Part shown: positions 1 through 14,500 of the stretch, piece after piece
Layout: every line of letters starts with the position of its first letter
Numbering within the stretch: the first letter of the stretch is position 1
From: Fasciola hepatica
Lineage: Eukaryota > Platyhelminthes > Trematoda > Plagiorchiida > Fasciolidae
DNA length: 64,000 bases
Assembly (NCBI GenBank): GCA_948099385.1
Contig: CANUEZ040000193.1
Coordinates: 5,592,501-5,656,500 of the forward strand
Reading direction: 5' to 3'
Notes under the pieces: generated by a model
Seen by the model: the letters and a program-made list of their open reading frames with translations, nothing else
What the model was told of the DNA's origin: nothing
Database searches by the model: none
Translations under genes and position numbers: made by a program

Positions 1-3000
1 AGAATGGCAGACCTATGGTTAATTGAAAATGTAAGTGCATAGATGCAGTTACATTGCCGGTAAAAAGCACCAGCCGATCTGAAGATTTCGAGAGTGAATT
101 TCACAAAAATGGATATGATGGCTTCTTGCGACCAAACATCGCTATGACAGCCGTACGAGGTTAAATTCCAGGTACGTAGAAAATCAAAATAACCAGTGAA
201 ACGTGGCTCGTGTGATCGAATTCCAGTAAGCGAAATGAAAAGCGTGGGTGAATTTTAAAGCCTCGTTGACAAGAAGTTGAAAATGGTGAAGTTCACTCGT
301 ATTCGATAAATCCCCGGTTTCTACCGTTGGTTTCATCACTTCCCCGATAACTAGACGGAAAATAATTTGTCCGGCTTCGAGAACAGCACCAAACGGAGGG
401 TAAAGTTCATGCTTCGGTACATGCGATTTAACCTTGGCTCCTTTGGTAACCGTTGAGTAAAACTTCATTTCGTTCGAAACAATGATAAATACCGGGAGAT
501 ATACACATTTGGAAAAGGAAATGAGAGACATCAAATTAGAACCGAGCGGTGGATAGGATTTTGTAATTCACTGTGTACATATGAAAGATTCCTGACTGGT
601 CTAGTGATGACGCAAAATGGAACACATTTTCCCGTTTCTTCACTGATTACATGGCCTGATATGAAACCAGTATGCGATTAATTTTGCCACTGAAGATGTC
701 TGACGATATTTAGTTTGTGCGTTTTCGCATAAGATCGAAAACGCCGCAGGAACAGTACCAAACACATTCTTGGCAAATACAGTTCAAAGAGTGCGATCAA
801 AATATTTGCTCGTTTTATAATATACTGCAGTGACTAGGTGTTTGCTGTTTTTTGTGCATAGCATATCAGTTCACATGTAAGATGCATTTGTCAATCGTGA
901 TGTCATTCGTTCAGTGAGAACGAGCCTTGAACTCGTATTAAAAGTCAGATGGACTATTTGGTGACTTCTAGAAAATTGATAACGCTGTGTTGACGAACAG
1001 CAAACATCAACCTAAATCATATCATAGGTGAACCGTTTTTTATCAATAACAATAAATGATTTCGGCCGCCATTGGGCTTCCAATTGTATTATTATAATGA
1101 CCTATCCAAAGCTGTCGTTGCTTCATGTATACGTGGTAAACGGTGAAAGAGAAATCATATAGGACCCTATCCGAAGAGGTACTGGTTCATGCAAATTCAC
1201 ATACGGAGCAGTAGTAACCAGTAACTAACGAATGAGAACGGCCTTATTTCACGAAAAATAATATACTTTTGATGTCAACAATAACCTTTCATTAGCATAT
1301 AATGAGGATTTGAATGCTTACGCTCTACCAACCTATATAGTTTATAAAAGTGTTTCATTCTAAATGCGGTACATTGACTTTCATTTTCCATTAGAAATAT
1401 TCCAGTGTTTCATGTAAAAAGGGAAGTTCCGCCATTCGGAAGATGCAAACGAAACACACTTCTGCAAGCTCAACAGTAGGAGGTTGAAGATTTACACAGT
1501 GATTTATCATCCAACAGTGCGTGAACGGCAAACTTATCATAGAAGAGAACTATAAACATTGTACTGGTCTTTCATCCTATGATGGAAGGTTTTTGCTATC
1601 AGGGACCTGAACACAAACGAGACATCCGAAAGAACAATCTACAGTTAGCAATGGCTTGAAAGTTCATCCTACATGATGAATCTTATCTTATGAATATCGA
1701 CTTCTTCAGAACTCACACTCACCAAGTTGGTTGTTCAACGAAATTCCTCCACAATAGAGATGACCGTAGAGTGAAAACAACCCACGAACATTCAAAGCAG
1801 GTGGTGGGATGGGGTCAGATCATGTGGTTTTTGAGTGTATCAGACAGCTGAGAGCCAGCCAGGGTAGTCTTGTGTTTAAAACGTTCTGATTTATGATCAC
1901 GCATATCCGTATCGAGAATATTGTCCGTGGTCTGTCGATAATGAGCCCTCAATCACGACTTGATTGAGGAGCTTTATTGTGAGGAAATTATTTCGTGATG
2001 ACTGGCAGTAATTCTGTCCCAAACAGCTTCCATCCTATGGGGATAATACAGATGTCACATAAATCAGAAGCCAGAAAGGGACGAATTTTAGCACTCATAT
2101 TGAAAAGACATGCATGTGGAGGCAACATCACCCCGTTTTTGAGAGATATCGAGGAATATACTCATTCCAATGTCATGAAATCGGCTATTTTGAGAGATAA
2201 ATTATCCCGGCTTTACGAATTCCATCAAGAAGTTGATATTGAGGCTTCTATTACGTATGGCATCTGAGGCCTGCAAACAACCCTTTGGGCCTACACTTTA
2301 GCCATTTCAGTTCAAAGCTAAGCTTGCAATGCCGCATAGGATAAAAATTTCTGTATCGCCGACAGTGATTTCAATGCAGATGTTAATGTAGAATTCCTGA
2401 ACAACATAGACAGATCTAATGTTTTGTATTGTATACATAATCTTTGTGTTGGTATCGCCGGGGTTTTTTCCATGTTAAATTGCATCTTTCTTATGACTAT
2501 ACTGACCCAGTCATCTACAACACAAACCGCTGTAAATGCACTTCTGAATGCTTCTTCAAATGGTCAGTGAGGCCTAATAATAAAATATTCGTACACAGGA
2601 CAGTGGGTCACATCTGGAAGAATCTCAAGAATACCAAACAACATGGACACATCTCCGATAATTAACGGCTATCCCACTAAGTACAGTCAGTTGTTTACCA
2701 ATAATCACTGTTTGGTTTTGGGTGGAAATGCGAATAACCAATAAAATATTTATTCACCCATAGAGGTGGATAATACCTGGTTACGAAACTTAATAACAGT
2801 GTACAAGGGGTCCTAAATGGCTTGGCTCTGTAGAACGGCGTTAACTACCAATCGGTATCTGCTCGCAGCAAATAAGTACGATTACAAAAGCCGAGTAGGA
2901 ATGACCATTGAACAGGAAAGCACGAATAAGGATGGCGGGCCAGTGGTCATTAGTCGGGAAAATCCGGAAAATAAAACCATCATAACCTGAATGTTGACTA

Positions 3001-6000
3001 ATAATTATTTAGGTTGTACTACACTTTACTTATTGTTACTGAGATAACCAAGCTTTCTCAACTTCCGGTATTCAATATCAAGCCTGACGTTTCCATCAAC
3101 ATATTCTGGGCAACATGATGTTTCTCTACGGCATTTCATCTCAATGCCTAATATTCCTTTTAGCCTAACACTGAGAGACGAATATTTACGGATATCTCTC
3201 ACATACAAGGGAAATTTTGGGTTTGCCATCAGTGAATGTGGAAAATAAATTAGTCAATGAATAACATATTCTGCATATTGTTGCTTGTGAGCTCGTGATA
3301 GGTGTTTCCTGTTGATGACCAACATAATTTGCACATGTCCACAGTAGAAAAGAATGTTTATGTAGCTGTAAAAAGCGTTCGAGATCATAAGCAATTGCGA
3401 CTTTCGTTGACGTCATCGAATCCTCTTGGGACAATGCTCATTAAATTCATTTATAATTTGACTGCATAACTCAATGAACTCGTGTGTATATAACGGTAAT
3501 TTGGTGATGAGATCGGCAAGTTTCACAATTGAAGCAATAGATGGATCTTTTTAGAAACGGCGCGTGCTTGGCATATGAGTTTCATCATTTGAAGGGAGAA
3601 AGAAATATGGGCGGTCATGCTCAACCAGTGGGCGGAAGGTTATTGATTTTTACCCCTCATTACTGGTTTGCCTAAATCAGCAGTTATTCAATCCATCATG
3701 TGGTGGCAATTCCAAAACCGACCAACGCACAAATTTACCTGCTGATTCCCACCATCTCTCTTCGGCGAATACATTGAAGATAATAATGATTAAGTGTAAT
3801 CAATACGGCCTTCCATGGTTACGCCAAACGTTCGGTAATACCGAACATATATATTTGCGACAGGGCACGTGACAATTGTACTGATTTATTTGCACAAACA
3901 GTTTGCACAAGTACTTCCATTTTACTGAGGATGATCCATAACTAACCTTTGAATTCATTGCGACTCAGACTTTGAACCGAACTGGATGATCGCCAGAGGC
4001 CAAAAACCAGTATCACGTTATTCGCTTTCCAAACACAAAACATTTTTCTTGACCAATCAAATAAATGCTGATACATTTTAAAATTATACGTGACTATCCT
4101 TTGCTTGTAACTGTCTGTCATGGAATAATATTACTGAAAAAGAGTGTGTTTGTTATTCGCATTTTCCGTGAACACACCTTTTTTCATTTCATTTGTGTGG
4201 CCAATATTTGAATTAATGATGAAAGGTTGATTTTTCTAAGCGCAGCAGTTTCGTGAAATAAAACTGTGCAAATCTCTTCGGTCGACAGGGTTACCAGCAC
4301 TGGTGATTTGAAATAATTAGCGATGAAGCAACAGTCACATGCTCTAAAAGATATTTGTTCTTTAAAAACACTGACTTTATATTTATCAAGTTCAAAGTAA
4401 ATGTTTACTGTTGAGATCCTGTTGAACTTGTGTCACCGCATATGTTGCCTTTATCCTGCACAATAGTCTATCCAAACAATCCGCGAAATTAGGAGCAGCC
4501 CTAGTGCGTCCTTTCCAGATTGATTCAATTGGTGCGGCTTTACCTAATGGGGCTGACTGAATCAAAATGGCATAAAATTCCTTTCGGGTATTCATCACAG
4601 GCTAGAAGCCAAGACCAGTTTCCAGAAAATTACACAACACTCGCGATGATATAGCTTCGTTGTACAAAAATTCCTTCTCAGTGAGAATGTATTTGTAGTT
4701 CGGCCTTTCGAGATATTCCATGAATTTTTTAAATAAGAACATAATATCATAGTTTCAATTTTAGTTCAATGGAAACGGTTTGCAATCTAAAACCGATTGA
4801 AGTACGCTACTCGAACGAAAAACGTTTGTAACAATGTCAGATAGGATGTAGTTACTCTGAATGTTTACCTAATACTGACGGAAAGCACACAGTTGTATAT
4901 ATGGAAATATTTCACGTACTGCCGAATAATTTATATCGAGTTACAAATGATGACACGCCTTTCTTCTGGCTCTCGCTTTTCAACTTCGCTTTGATGCCTG
5001 TTTCATTCTGCGTTACACTAGCATTTCATATATGATGCCGTTCGCCATGTACTAACTAGAACTAATATGTTGTAGCATACTATCACGCTGCCAGAGGGAT
5101 TTTTAGAATCTGGCTGTCGAGAAACGGAAACGGATGGTCAGAATACGTTATCCAGTTTAAATAAGGCCGCATAATCATGATTGCTGACAAAACCAATCAG
5201 TTTATTGAAGGTGAGCTCTCGTCCGGAATTCGAAATGTCGAATGCGTGGTTGAACCACTTGAACTGAAAACACTTTGGTGGTCGTTTCACAATGGCGTTC
5301 AGCGTCCGGCATTCAATTAAACTAGCAGATAATGAAATCGGATCTTTGAAGGTTTCCGCGGATGATTACCTAATCCCATGTTATTCCACCTAATCGACTA
5401 GAATCGGCGGATAACTTCATTAGCTATGAAAATAGTATGCCATACCTCAAAGAACCAACTAATTTACTCGTAGGACAAAATGCACGTAGTCAGTTCGGTT
5501 ATCTAAAACGTCCAAACGAAGGGCTGTTGCAAAGTTATTCATATTTTGTCCGGCGAATTTGGTCTGAGTATTTCAGAAATCTACACCCATAAACTACATA
5601 CACTTATTGAAAAAAATCCTTGTTGTGCTCTCCAACTGATGACATTTTATCTGACAATACGAAAGTCGAGCAGGTTTCAAATTCAATCATACTTTATGAA
5701 TTTGTGGTTTTTGTTAACTTCGCTATTCCCCCATGATAACAATCATCCCCCTAGTGCAGCATTCTTTTATCGTACGAACATTTTAAATTACCCAAGTGAA
5801 ACTCTTTTTCGTGTACAAATTCACGCACAAGACTGCGTATGAAAATCTCCCAATGAATTACGCTTTCTGGAGCAACCTCGCCTAATTATTTAAAGTCAGT
5901 AGAAGAAATTCAACCAAGGTCTTAACTGCGATAAAGGCACATATCAGAAACTTCAGCGACGCTGTCTCGGCATTCGTCAATACACCACCTCTACCAATTC

Positions 6001-9000
6001 ATTATTCAGCCATAAAGTCCATGTTGCTGACCTGCATTTCATCAAAAAAGCCTGGTCGGCTTTTATTATCCCGAAGTCGAAAACAAGAACCACAAACAAC
6101 TGTGAGTTCGATTCTTACGACTTGTTTCATTTTTTATTTCCATTTACCGGTATTCTTTTCAACATCATCCTCCTGTTCTTGTTCTTCAGGGTCATCCTGA
6201 GTTATTTTAAAAGGTACTTGTTGTAAAATTGGAGCTGCTCAGTGAACCAAAGTTAGCACGTTTTCGTCCTGTTTTTTGGTATTGAAACATCCGCTTATTG
6301 TGCAGCGCTAATGTGGAATAATGTGCAGGTACTAGACAATATGCGCATTCAATTATTTGATACATACACGGCTGCACTTTTCTCCAGGAAAATGTTATTG
6401 CTCTCAATCCAGTTTTGTAAAATTCGCCCTTCCTTTCTTGAGGAGCATTGCTTTTCGTCGTTCGGAAGCAAAACGAACATTCACTATCTTAAACGATAGA
6501 GGGCGACAACTGCAAAAATATGAACGAATAACGGATATTCTAGAACACAAAGTGTATTACAAAAAAGAGACTGTTCAGTGAATCGAAAACTCTGGCCTAG
6601 CTTCAATCTCCGATTTATAGTTTCTTTAAATTGATTCAATCGGAGATTCTACTAAGACTATCAATTTGATGAACTTTTCTCAATTTATGGAAGCTGCACG
6701 AAAATGAAAACTGTGTTGAATGCTGGATTATTGTCAAATGAGTTTCTACAAGGAGAATTCTGGACAGTTTTATCAAAATTCGTAACATGCATTCCAGTTT
6801 TCACTTTGTGGTTTTGTACACTTTTTCTTTCTCGACATTTGGCTATGATGCGGTGTTTATTTTGCTTTGTCAGCCTAGAGGGTCTTGCATTGAACTTACC
6901 CACAAAAAAACTGTTTGAAACACCTTAAAGTACATTTATTGGAGTGATCACTTGTTTGTTTCTTTTTATGTTTGAATGATAGTACGATGTATGTTTTCAA
7001 GAGCTTTCTGTTTCACATTTATTTTACAATATTTAAATTATTCTGTCTTCGTAGTGTGTCCTCATCAGTGCAACAAACCAGGGCGGATCACTAGAATCAT
7101 TTCTGAGTTGATTCCCATAACACGATGCATAAAATGATTTCTCCTGTGGAAAAACGGTTCCTTGGTTCTTTGATGACTTGATTTATCATCTGGGTATGGA
7201 TGTTCCATCGTCACTCTTGTGCCCCTTGAAATAGTTTTTATTTCCTACAAGAAGGTGGAACTGTAATCAGCTTCGGTGAATAAAGCTCTGTTACCACGCC
7301 AATTGAACGGAAATTCCACAAAACTTTTTCGAGGAAAACTGCTGTGAAGTGCACATTGATATCAAATTTTAACTGTCGGTAGGATTATGATGCATTAAAA
7401 TAGAACAACAGAGAAGTATCCTCCAATAAACATTGCTCCCTTCTGGCAGACTTGCAGGGTCCATTTATGAATTAATTTCACAACTGAGATGTAAAATGAC
7501 TCTTAATCACTAGGTGACTGTTGATCTGTCTGTCGCACCAGGAAACGATGATCAGTGTCGCCACAAAACAATTGTGGGTAAAATTAGATACACAGTGAAA
7601 TAATGAAGGCATTCAACTGTAGGTAATTTTGAAATTGTATTTGAATGGATTACAAATCAGTATAGTGAAGTACCACATAATGCCCTTGGCATTTTCTTAA
7701 CATGGAAAATTGAAGATTCAGAGTGATTATAAAAAAAGTGCAGGGATTACACAAAATGGGAAGATGAACCCAACGTTCATAGTACAACTTGTGCATGTAG
7801 AAACTGTGAAATGTTTTTTTGTAAGTTTTCTATGATGACGCTCTTACTTGTCCTTATTTTGAGGAGCCCCCACATGTTTCATTGACCTGGAACAATGACG
7901 GCCAATTTCCCTGTTTCTAATTGACTGACGCAGTTCAGATCTACGTTTTTATGATGGATAGTGCACAAACATTCTATTTTTATACACTTGACTCTGTTCA
8001 TTTATGACTGTACATTTCCATTGCATAAAAAACTTGCTAACGTTTCCCTCACTTAAAGACCGCCAACCGGAGACTCATTCTCTCGAATGAAGCCGCAAAG
8101 TCATAGTACTATGTCGTTGGACAGCACGGAACATCTGAAAACAAACAAGCTTTTTGTGATGCTCATCTGTTGACGTCGACAAAAATCCTTTCTGTCTCTG
8201 TCAGCTGCTACTATTTTTAATTTTACATTGGTACTTACTTAGCATATTGAAATTTGTAAATCTTAAATATATAGATTTTTCTGTTATCCTGTGAGTGAAG
8301 CTAGAAAGCTTCCCGATATACTATCAGCACTGTGACCGTGCTGTGTTACAGTTTGGCGTGACTCTTGGTTGCGTGGATCGTTTATGACCGCACTGTTCTG
8401 ATTTACCGGATAACCTTCTGTACTGATGTTCTTGGTTGTTCACCTGGATATGTGTCATTTACATTTGGCTATTTATATAATGAATTATTTAAAACCGCGG
8501 ATTTAAAATAAACACGGTTATACGATTGGAATTTGTTCTGCTGCGTAAAGGCATGCACAGTCTGTATCGTGCTTGAAGCTGATGAGACTAATACCCCGAT
8601 TAGAATGACAGTCCAAGCAATCGGGGTAGTTTCTATCCTCACGGTGTACCGGTGATTATAGCAACCAGAGGATATATAGGAAAGAAAAACATTTTGGAGA
8701 CGGAAAAGTAACTTTACAACCAAGAAATAACGAAACGGCAATTTTATTACATACTCTGTTTCAGTTCCATTGTAGACATTTTGATTTTTATTCATTTCAT
8801 AATATGACTGCATTTTGAATTGCGATAGACGTAGTGTATTTCATGAAAGAGCTTTCTAGTGAATTCATACTATTCACTTATTTCGTATTTATTTTGTCCA
8901 AGCAAAAATCAGATGATTCCATATAGCATCTACGTTTCTGAGTGGCAGTGAGTTCAGAAATCCTGAAGTGTAATTATTCAATTGTCACTAATAAAATCAG

Positions 9001-9540
9001 CTATTTTTGTTCTACCTAACATGTATAAATCACAACAGTGCAAAAGCTCGGACAGGTCACTAGCTCCGAAATCCCAGGAGGTTTCGTTTTGGTCCGAAAG
9101 TAACGTGCATTTTTTCAACTGAGCAAATGGGTTATTTATTGCTGTTTTAAACGAACGGCGCATCTCATTGCAAACAATCTTAGATTGTTCAACGTTGGAT
9201 TAATGGCTTTGGTACGATTGATTCCGATCCATATCTTCCTCGTGGTAGTTATCTTTTAGATTCGTTTTTCAGTATCTCGCTGAAAAGGTAATAGAATGAG
9301 CGATTCTGGTGAAATGATCATAAGCAATAAAACTTTGCAAGGTTTCATAATTTTCTTCATATCATCTCGTCAGTGGACTGCAGGAAACACTTGCATTTCA
9401 TTTATTTATTCTTTTTCAACAGATACTGGATTTTGCGGATCAAATGTGGCCGGTGAGTAATACGGTACTGGAATTTCAGTTTCAAAAATGAATCTGGAAG
9501 TGCAGTTATACATTACCACGTTTTATACACTAGGTGGTGT
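1..9540. other. Left unique flank, no assignable gene
   Basis: This AT-rich stretch has only short open frames. The longest are a minus-strand frame of 116 codons at 184-534, a minus-strand frame of 114 codons at 8,469-8,813 and a plus-strand frame of 98 codons at 5,546-5,842. None shows a motif, domain or composition I recognise. I see no tandem repeats, no RNA genes and no clear exon chains. It is best read as intergenic or intronic DNA, but small spliced exons cannot be excluded by eye. Confidence 0.55.
6605..6648. repeat. Short perfect inverted repeat (hairpin)
   Basis: AATCTCCGATT at 6,605-6,615 is the exact reverse complement of AATCGGAGATT at 6,638-6,648. This gives an 11-bp stem with a 22-nt loop. 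No poly-T run follows and no gene flanks it closely, so a function cannot be assigned. Confidence 0.6.
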
Positions 9541-11520
9541 GTTGAACAATTTCGTACGAGATAAATTTCGACGGGTGATGCAACCCGGACTTGACGAGCC
9601 AGTCAGTTCCGTACGTCCATTTTAACTGCTTCGATATGCTTTCAACATAATCACCGTCTTTTTTTTTAGGCCTTTACTTCTCCATTGGTAGGCCGGATTG
9701 CTTCGTGCTTTTATTCTCGCATAGCTTGCTAATTTCACCCTCCCTTCAGAACATTCGCTCGGATTGTACCAAGAAGCCAAGTCGAATCATTTGACCGATT
9801 ATCCTTGGCGTCCTTGACAGACTCGGAAACTGACATGCTTTTTTTTCTGGGATCCACCAAGGAACCAACCGGCCCCCGGACCGACCGTATCAGGCCTGTT
9901 CCCAATGTTTTCCTTAACCGGCGCTTAGGGCTGCAAATGTTGTGAATAATTTACCTTATTCCACTTTACATCGTTTCATTTTTGGGTATCTTTCGTTCAG
10001 TGTCACTCCTCTACTTCCGTCACGTTTTTCTTTGTTCACGTCCGGTGTGTTGGTTTGCACAATTATCTTCTTTGTTCTAATCGATCACAAAATCAGAAGT
10101 TGTCAACTGCCGACGAAAACAATGCGCAGCATTGATACGCTGATTACCGCACGGAACTGTGTACTCTAGTACCGAATGATGTCTCAAAACACAAGTGCGT
10201 CTCAATCTTTTCCAACGGGACTACAGGAAAAGAGATATCGATCTTCAAAAACCCGTTTTACCACTTGAAAGTTCCAACCACATGACTCCGAAGACCGTCT
10301 CAATAACCCTTTCGACTGAAGACATGCCACGTATCACTGAAAAATTAACCCTTCGAAAAGCTGGCTGTTGCTCCTTGCATTTCACATTGTATATCTGAGA
10401 TATCAAAAGTGCCGAAGCACCCGGGTTTACATTCGCAATACAGCCTTCGTCTCTAATGGCATCTCCAAATTTCGGCCTTCCTTCGGCCTAACTAACGATA
10501 AGGAAAAGCAAGACAAAACGCTTTATGGCCATTATCGTACAGAATGTCCTACTTTATTGCAAACAAAACATCCCCAAATTGAATCATACATCAATAATTG
10601 CCTTTGAGGATGATTTGTCAGTCAAGTTATTTGTTTAGTTGTCTGATTCCCTCAGAGATCCTCTGCAACTTGTTTTCCAGTTCTGAGGAATCCGGTCGGT
10701 ATAGTCTTTCATCAGCATGAGAATCACAGGTAACCATCACCTGGTAGTGTGCTTTGCACTGTGTGTATTTACCATTTGTAGCCTTTTTCGAACAGTTAGG
10801 AGCACAATTCAAACAAAGCGGTCATCAGCGCTGCTTGCTTTGGTAACTTCAAATGCCACAGGCAGTTCGGTCGATAGCTGGCTAGACGGTCTAGGTAATG
10901 GACAACCGAGGCCTACCAACTTTCATTCGGAGCCGGAGCAAGCCGCCTAATGGTGCTCTGTCGATTACCATCAGTCCCGAACTCAGTCATCAGCCACGCA
11001 ATGATCCCCTGATGTGCGGGGCTTGTATTTTTCCCCATTTCAAGTTGCACACCAAATTGGCACGCTGAGCATAAAATGGCTTGATTGTTGTCAACACAGG
11101 TATTTCCGTTTTTCCATCCTTTGCGTGCAGCTGACCATTTTATTCGATTAGTCAAACATCTGCATCACCATTCCCCAAAATAGCACAGAACAGGACAATT
11201 TTACTGCTTGTGTGCCTGTATTTTCCACGGCAAGAATGTGACAAGTGAATCGAGATGCGTGGGGCACAGCTTTATTCGACCAGCTATTCAAGTGTGCCCG
11301 CCTCTTCCTCATTTGTTGGGTTCTTCCAAAGTGGCCTGAGTCTATTCTTTGTTTTTTCTTCTCGATTTAAGGCCCAGTCAGTGTGGTATTCACTTCGTTC
11401 TCATGTGCCTGCATTCACTGCTGCGATATCATACCTGACGCACTCACTACTGAAATCCAATGAGGCATCGCACTTCTGTTTTCACCCGTGTTCGAAGTGA
11501 CCTGTTTTGCAAATCCACCG
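9540..11520. other. GC-richer island, possibly a decayed transposable element
   Basis: Base composition shifts from the AT-rich surroundings to a more balanced one over about 2 kb. Several adjacent open frames on both strands occur in this block, including plus-strand frames at 9,942-10,169, 10,195-10,398 and 10,368-10,607. One minus-strand reading at 10,913-11,155 has a cysteine cluster described separately. No terminal repeats or reverse-transcriptase motifs were found, so the mobile-element reading rests on composition and one weak motif. Confidence 0.3.
10620..11155 (-). pseudogene. Weak zinc-finger plus coiled-coil remnant, possibly non-LTR ORF1
   Basis: On the minus strand the frame at 10,913-11,155 contains NTCVDNNQAILCSACQ. 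Its cysteine spacing and the NNQAILC phrase resemble the start of the PHD-like zinc finger found in ORF1 of CR1-type non-LTR retrotransposons. The expected downstream His/Cys ligands are not in the same frame. About 300 bases further along the same strand (10,627-10,812) is a short amphipathic stretch, SSELENKLQRISEGIRQ, that could form a coiled coil, as often follows the finger in such proteins. The two pieces are in different frames with stops between them. The family call is an inference and could be coincidence. Confidence 0.2.
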
Positions 11521-14500
11521 ATCCTCAGCATGAGGTGAACGATTGTGAGTCGTATAACTAAACACCGGACTTTCCAGGTTGACTATGAACGGGGTGTTAA
11601 ATGCATAACGCAATTCTTCTGCTTTGTATCACGCGAACAATGTCCATGTGTTTTTTATTCTAGAATTCACGAACGTCCATACTGAGATATTCATGAATAA
11701 AAGTGATTTCCGAAGCATAGCACGTGATATTTGCTCAGAGAATGTTGTCAAAAATAATACATCCATTTCATGATTCAAACTGACTGTAATTCACGAGATA
11801 TTTGAGTAGATTTTTATCAATTTATCATTGTGCGTACGTTTTCACTTGAAAATTGTTACAAAATCTTCATTAATTCTCTTTTATCTTGATATGACGATAG
11901 ATAGTTTTGAGCAGAGAAGCAGTGACAACTATACGGATCACCAAGTGATATATCACAAACTACGTCATCAAACGTACTAATTTAATGAATAACAGCTGCA
12001 TTATGAAGTTAGGTTCCATTTTTTTTAACTACATGCAGATTTCGTCACAAGGTAATCAGTCTATTCACTAGATACGAGGTAATACATGACGGAGAATCTT
12101 TATCAATCAAATCAGAATGTGTCAATATCTGAATAACTTTTGTTTGGTGCTGGTTTTCACAATAATAGTTCATAGTTACCGAGAATAATGGATATCGATC
12201 TTCCCCCAAGACATTGTCGTCGGTCACACCAGTGTAAATACTTGGTGTTGCCTATATTTTTTTTGGCTCTCAAATTTAGGAATTTTATAATGCCGCAAAA
12301 AAACTTGTCTGATGCTGTAAATCCAACTTTTAGAAGACCCATGAATTTTCTGCTACGCACGTTGCGTGTTTTCCCATGATGTTTGTTCACGAATGAACCA
12401 TTTTTTCAAATAAAAATACATTGTTGGAAGCGGTTCACGATTGGTATAAACTCGCTGTAAAGTCCCTGTTCTGGTTGACAACGGTTTACACAAAATCGCG
12501 GTATGATATTATTTATGTTCTCATAAACACAAAGCGTCTTTCAAGCAGCAGTTGTGTCTCTGCTTTTAATTTCTTCGTGTCTGCGCTATTGTTGACCTTG
12601 ACAGTTATGTGCTAGGAAAAAGTGCCGATGATGTGATTATTATTGTACAATCAGTCTATACAAATTGTTCTACAGGACAGTAATACTGAGCTCGCCAACT
12701 GGTTCCCTATGCAGAACCTGCAAAAAATTTCGTCATACTGTTTTGCATTCACAAGGGGATCAAACATTTATTTCTTTGGAATTCACTTATCTTCATTTGT
12801 AAATGGGAAGAACATTGAAATAAGGTCATCAATGAGGCACCTCAATGTTATCATTACCCGCAATCATTTTGGGTCAGATTATATCGCCGTGGTTTCCATA
12901 AAGATAAGATGAAATACGGTTTTTGTTTCGAGACAACTTCTTTGGTAGTAAGCCTCAAAGTTTTCGAAAATTATTGTACATTTCTATTCTACATGACTGG
13001 CTCCATGTTTCTTTCTGGAATGCTTGGTAAAGAATTTGAATTAATTCTACCTCCCTTAAGCAATTATATCGAGGTAGTGGTTTACTGCGAAAGCAGTTAA
13101 ACTAGTTTTGATGTGCCAACACACTTACTCAAATGCGAAGTGCCACCATGAGATATGGGCTGTCGATTTGCACACCCTTTACATCGATCTCAGTAAATTG
13201 CATCCATCTGTATGACTCGTATCACCTGTGCATAGGTAAGATTGCCTTCGAATTCCTAACTCACAAACAGATTTGAAAAAAAAATTGCTAGGAGAAACTT
13301 TCCATTTTGCCTAATATGTAGAGGATTATTTGAGTTCAGAAAAAACTGCTGATGACGCAATGCTTCCTTCTCTCAGTCGCTATGCAACGAATACTGCGTG
13401 CTAAAAAATATGTGACTTTAATTTGAGCGTTAAATTCCCATTTTCGTTCTCATAGATCTCAGGAAAGTTTTGTAAGAATCGAAAAATATCACTACTTCCA
13501 TTACCGGAAATTCTCATGATCTTGCGCATGTGGAAAAACGTGCCATCACCAGAGGAACATAGCGGAATTCATTCCTAATATATTACGTATATCTTTGTTC
13601 AAAATGGTGTTCAAATGTCAATGGATAGTCAGTGTTAGGGTAGCTGTCAGACGGTGCATATATGTGGTGGCACACAATGTTGAAATAAGTTCACTGCATC
13701 GCTCTCAGCCTACAAAACGCACTCGCTCACTGGCCAAGTGTACCTGTAGTTATGACTTCAAAAACAATTGAAAATTACTCGGGCGATTGGTTTGCTGCCT
13801 ATCAACGACGGACACACTGTGGAGGCTTCCAAAACCTTTGTTCATGGCTGTGAGTTCAGAAATAAAGCCACACGAAAAACGTCTAGGCCGATAAGAGAGC
13901 AAAACCTCATCAGTTTTCTCCCGAGGGATGTATACGATGACAGAATCAATGTGCAATACACCGGACTGAAATATTCTTTTTCTTCCACGCCGTCGTAGGT
14001 CAGCTTCTGTGGGAATTATCGGAATCTGGTGGTAAAAACAATCAGTATTCCACGTTCAATACTCTCGACCTTCGAAATCTCAGGAAAAAGTAGACGACGA
14101 GAATTTTCAAGCTGTATAACAGAAAGACGGTACGCACTTGATAACGGAGGACTGGCACACACATTATCAACGGCCAAAATAACGAAAGGTGTGAGGAATA
14201 TTTATGGATTTAAATATACATAATAATGTTGTAACAATTATTGCCCAGTTGCAAAGATGTCTTCTCTTACCCTACGAAATAAAACCCATATCGATTAAAG
14301 AAGTGTCCTTCCGGATAAATTCGGTCCTCCTTCAACCATCCATATAGGGTTTTTCATCCGAGTATTGCTGGTGCATTGATAGTTCACATGGCTGATTGGA
14401 GCCGGTTGGAATGACGAACGTAGCTTAAACGGAACTGGTCGATAAGATTCGATGAATAGCTTTCGAGGCATCAATTACTACTCGGCTAAATAGTAGAACA

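Noticed and set aside
1995..2267. 90-codon plus-strand frame with an alternating charged and hydrophobic middle
   Set aside because: No family resemblance, no splice or promoter context, and length expected by chance in this amount of DNA.
8577..8612. CTGATGAGACTAATACCCCG near 8,577, reminiscent of a hammerhead ribozyme core, with a possible CTAAT/ATTAG stem
   Set aside because: The required GAAA after stem II reads GAAT, and no convincing stems I and III were found; probably coincidence.
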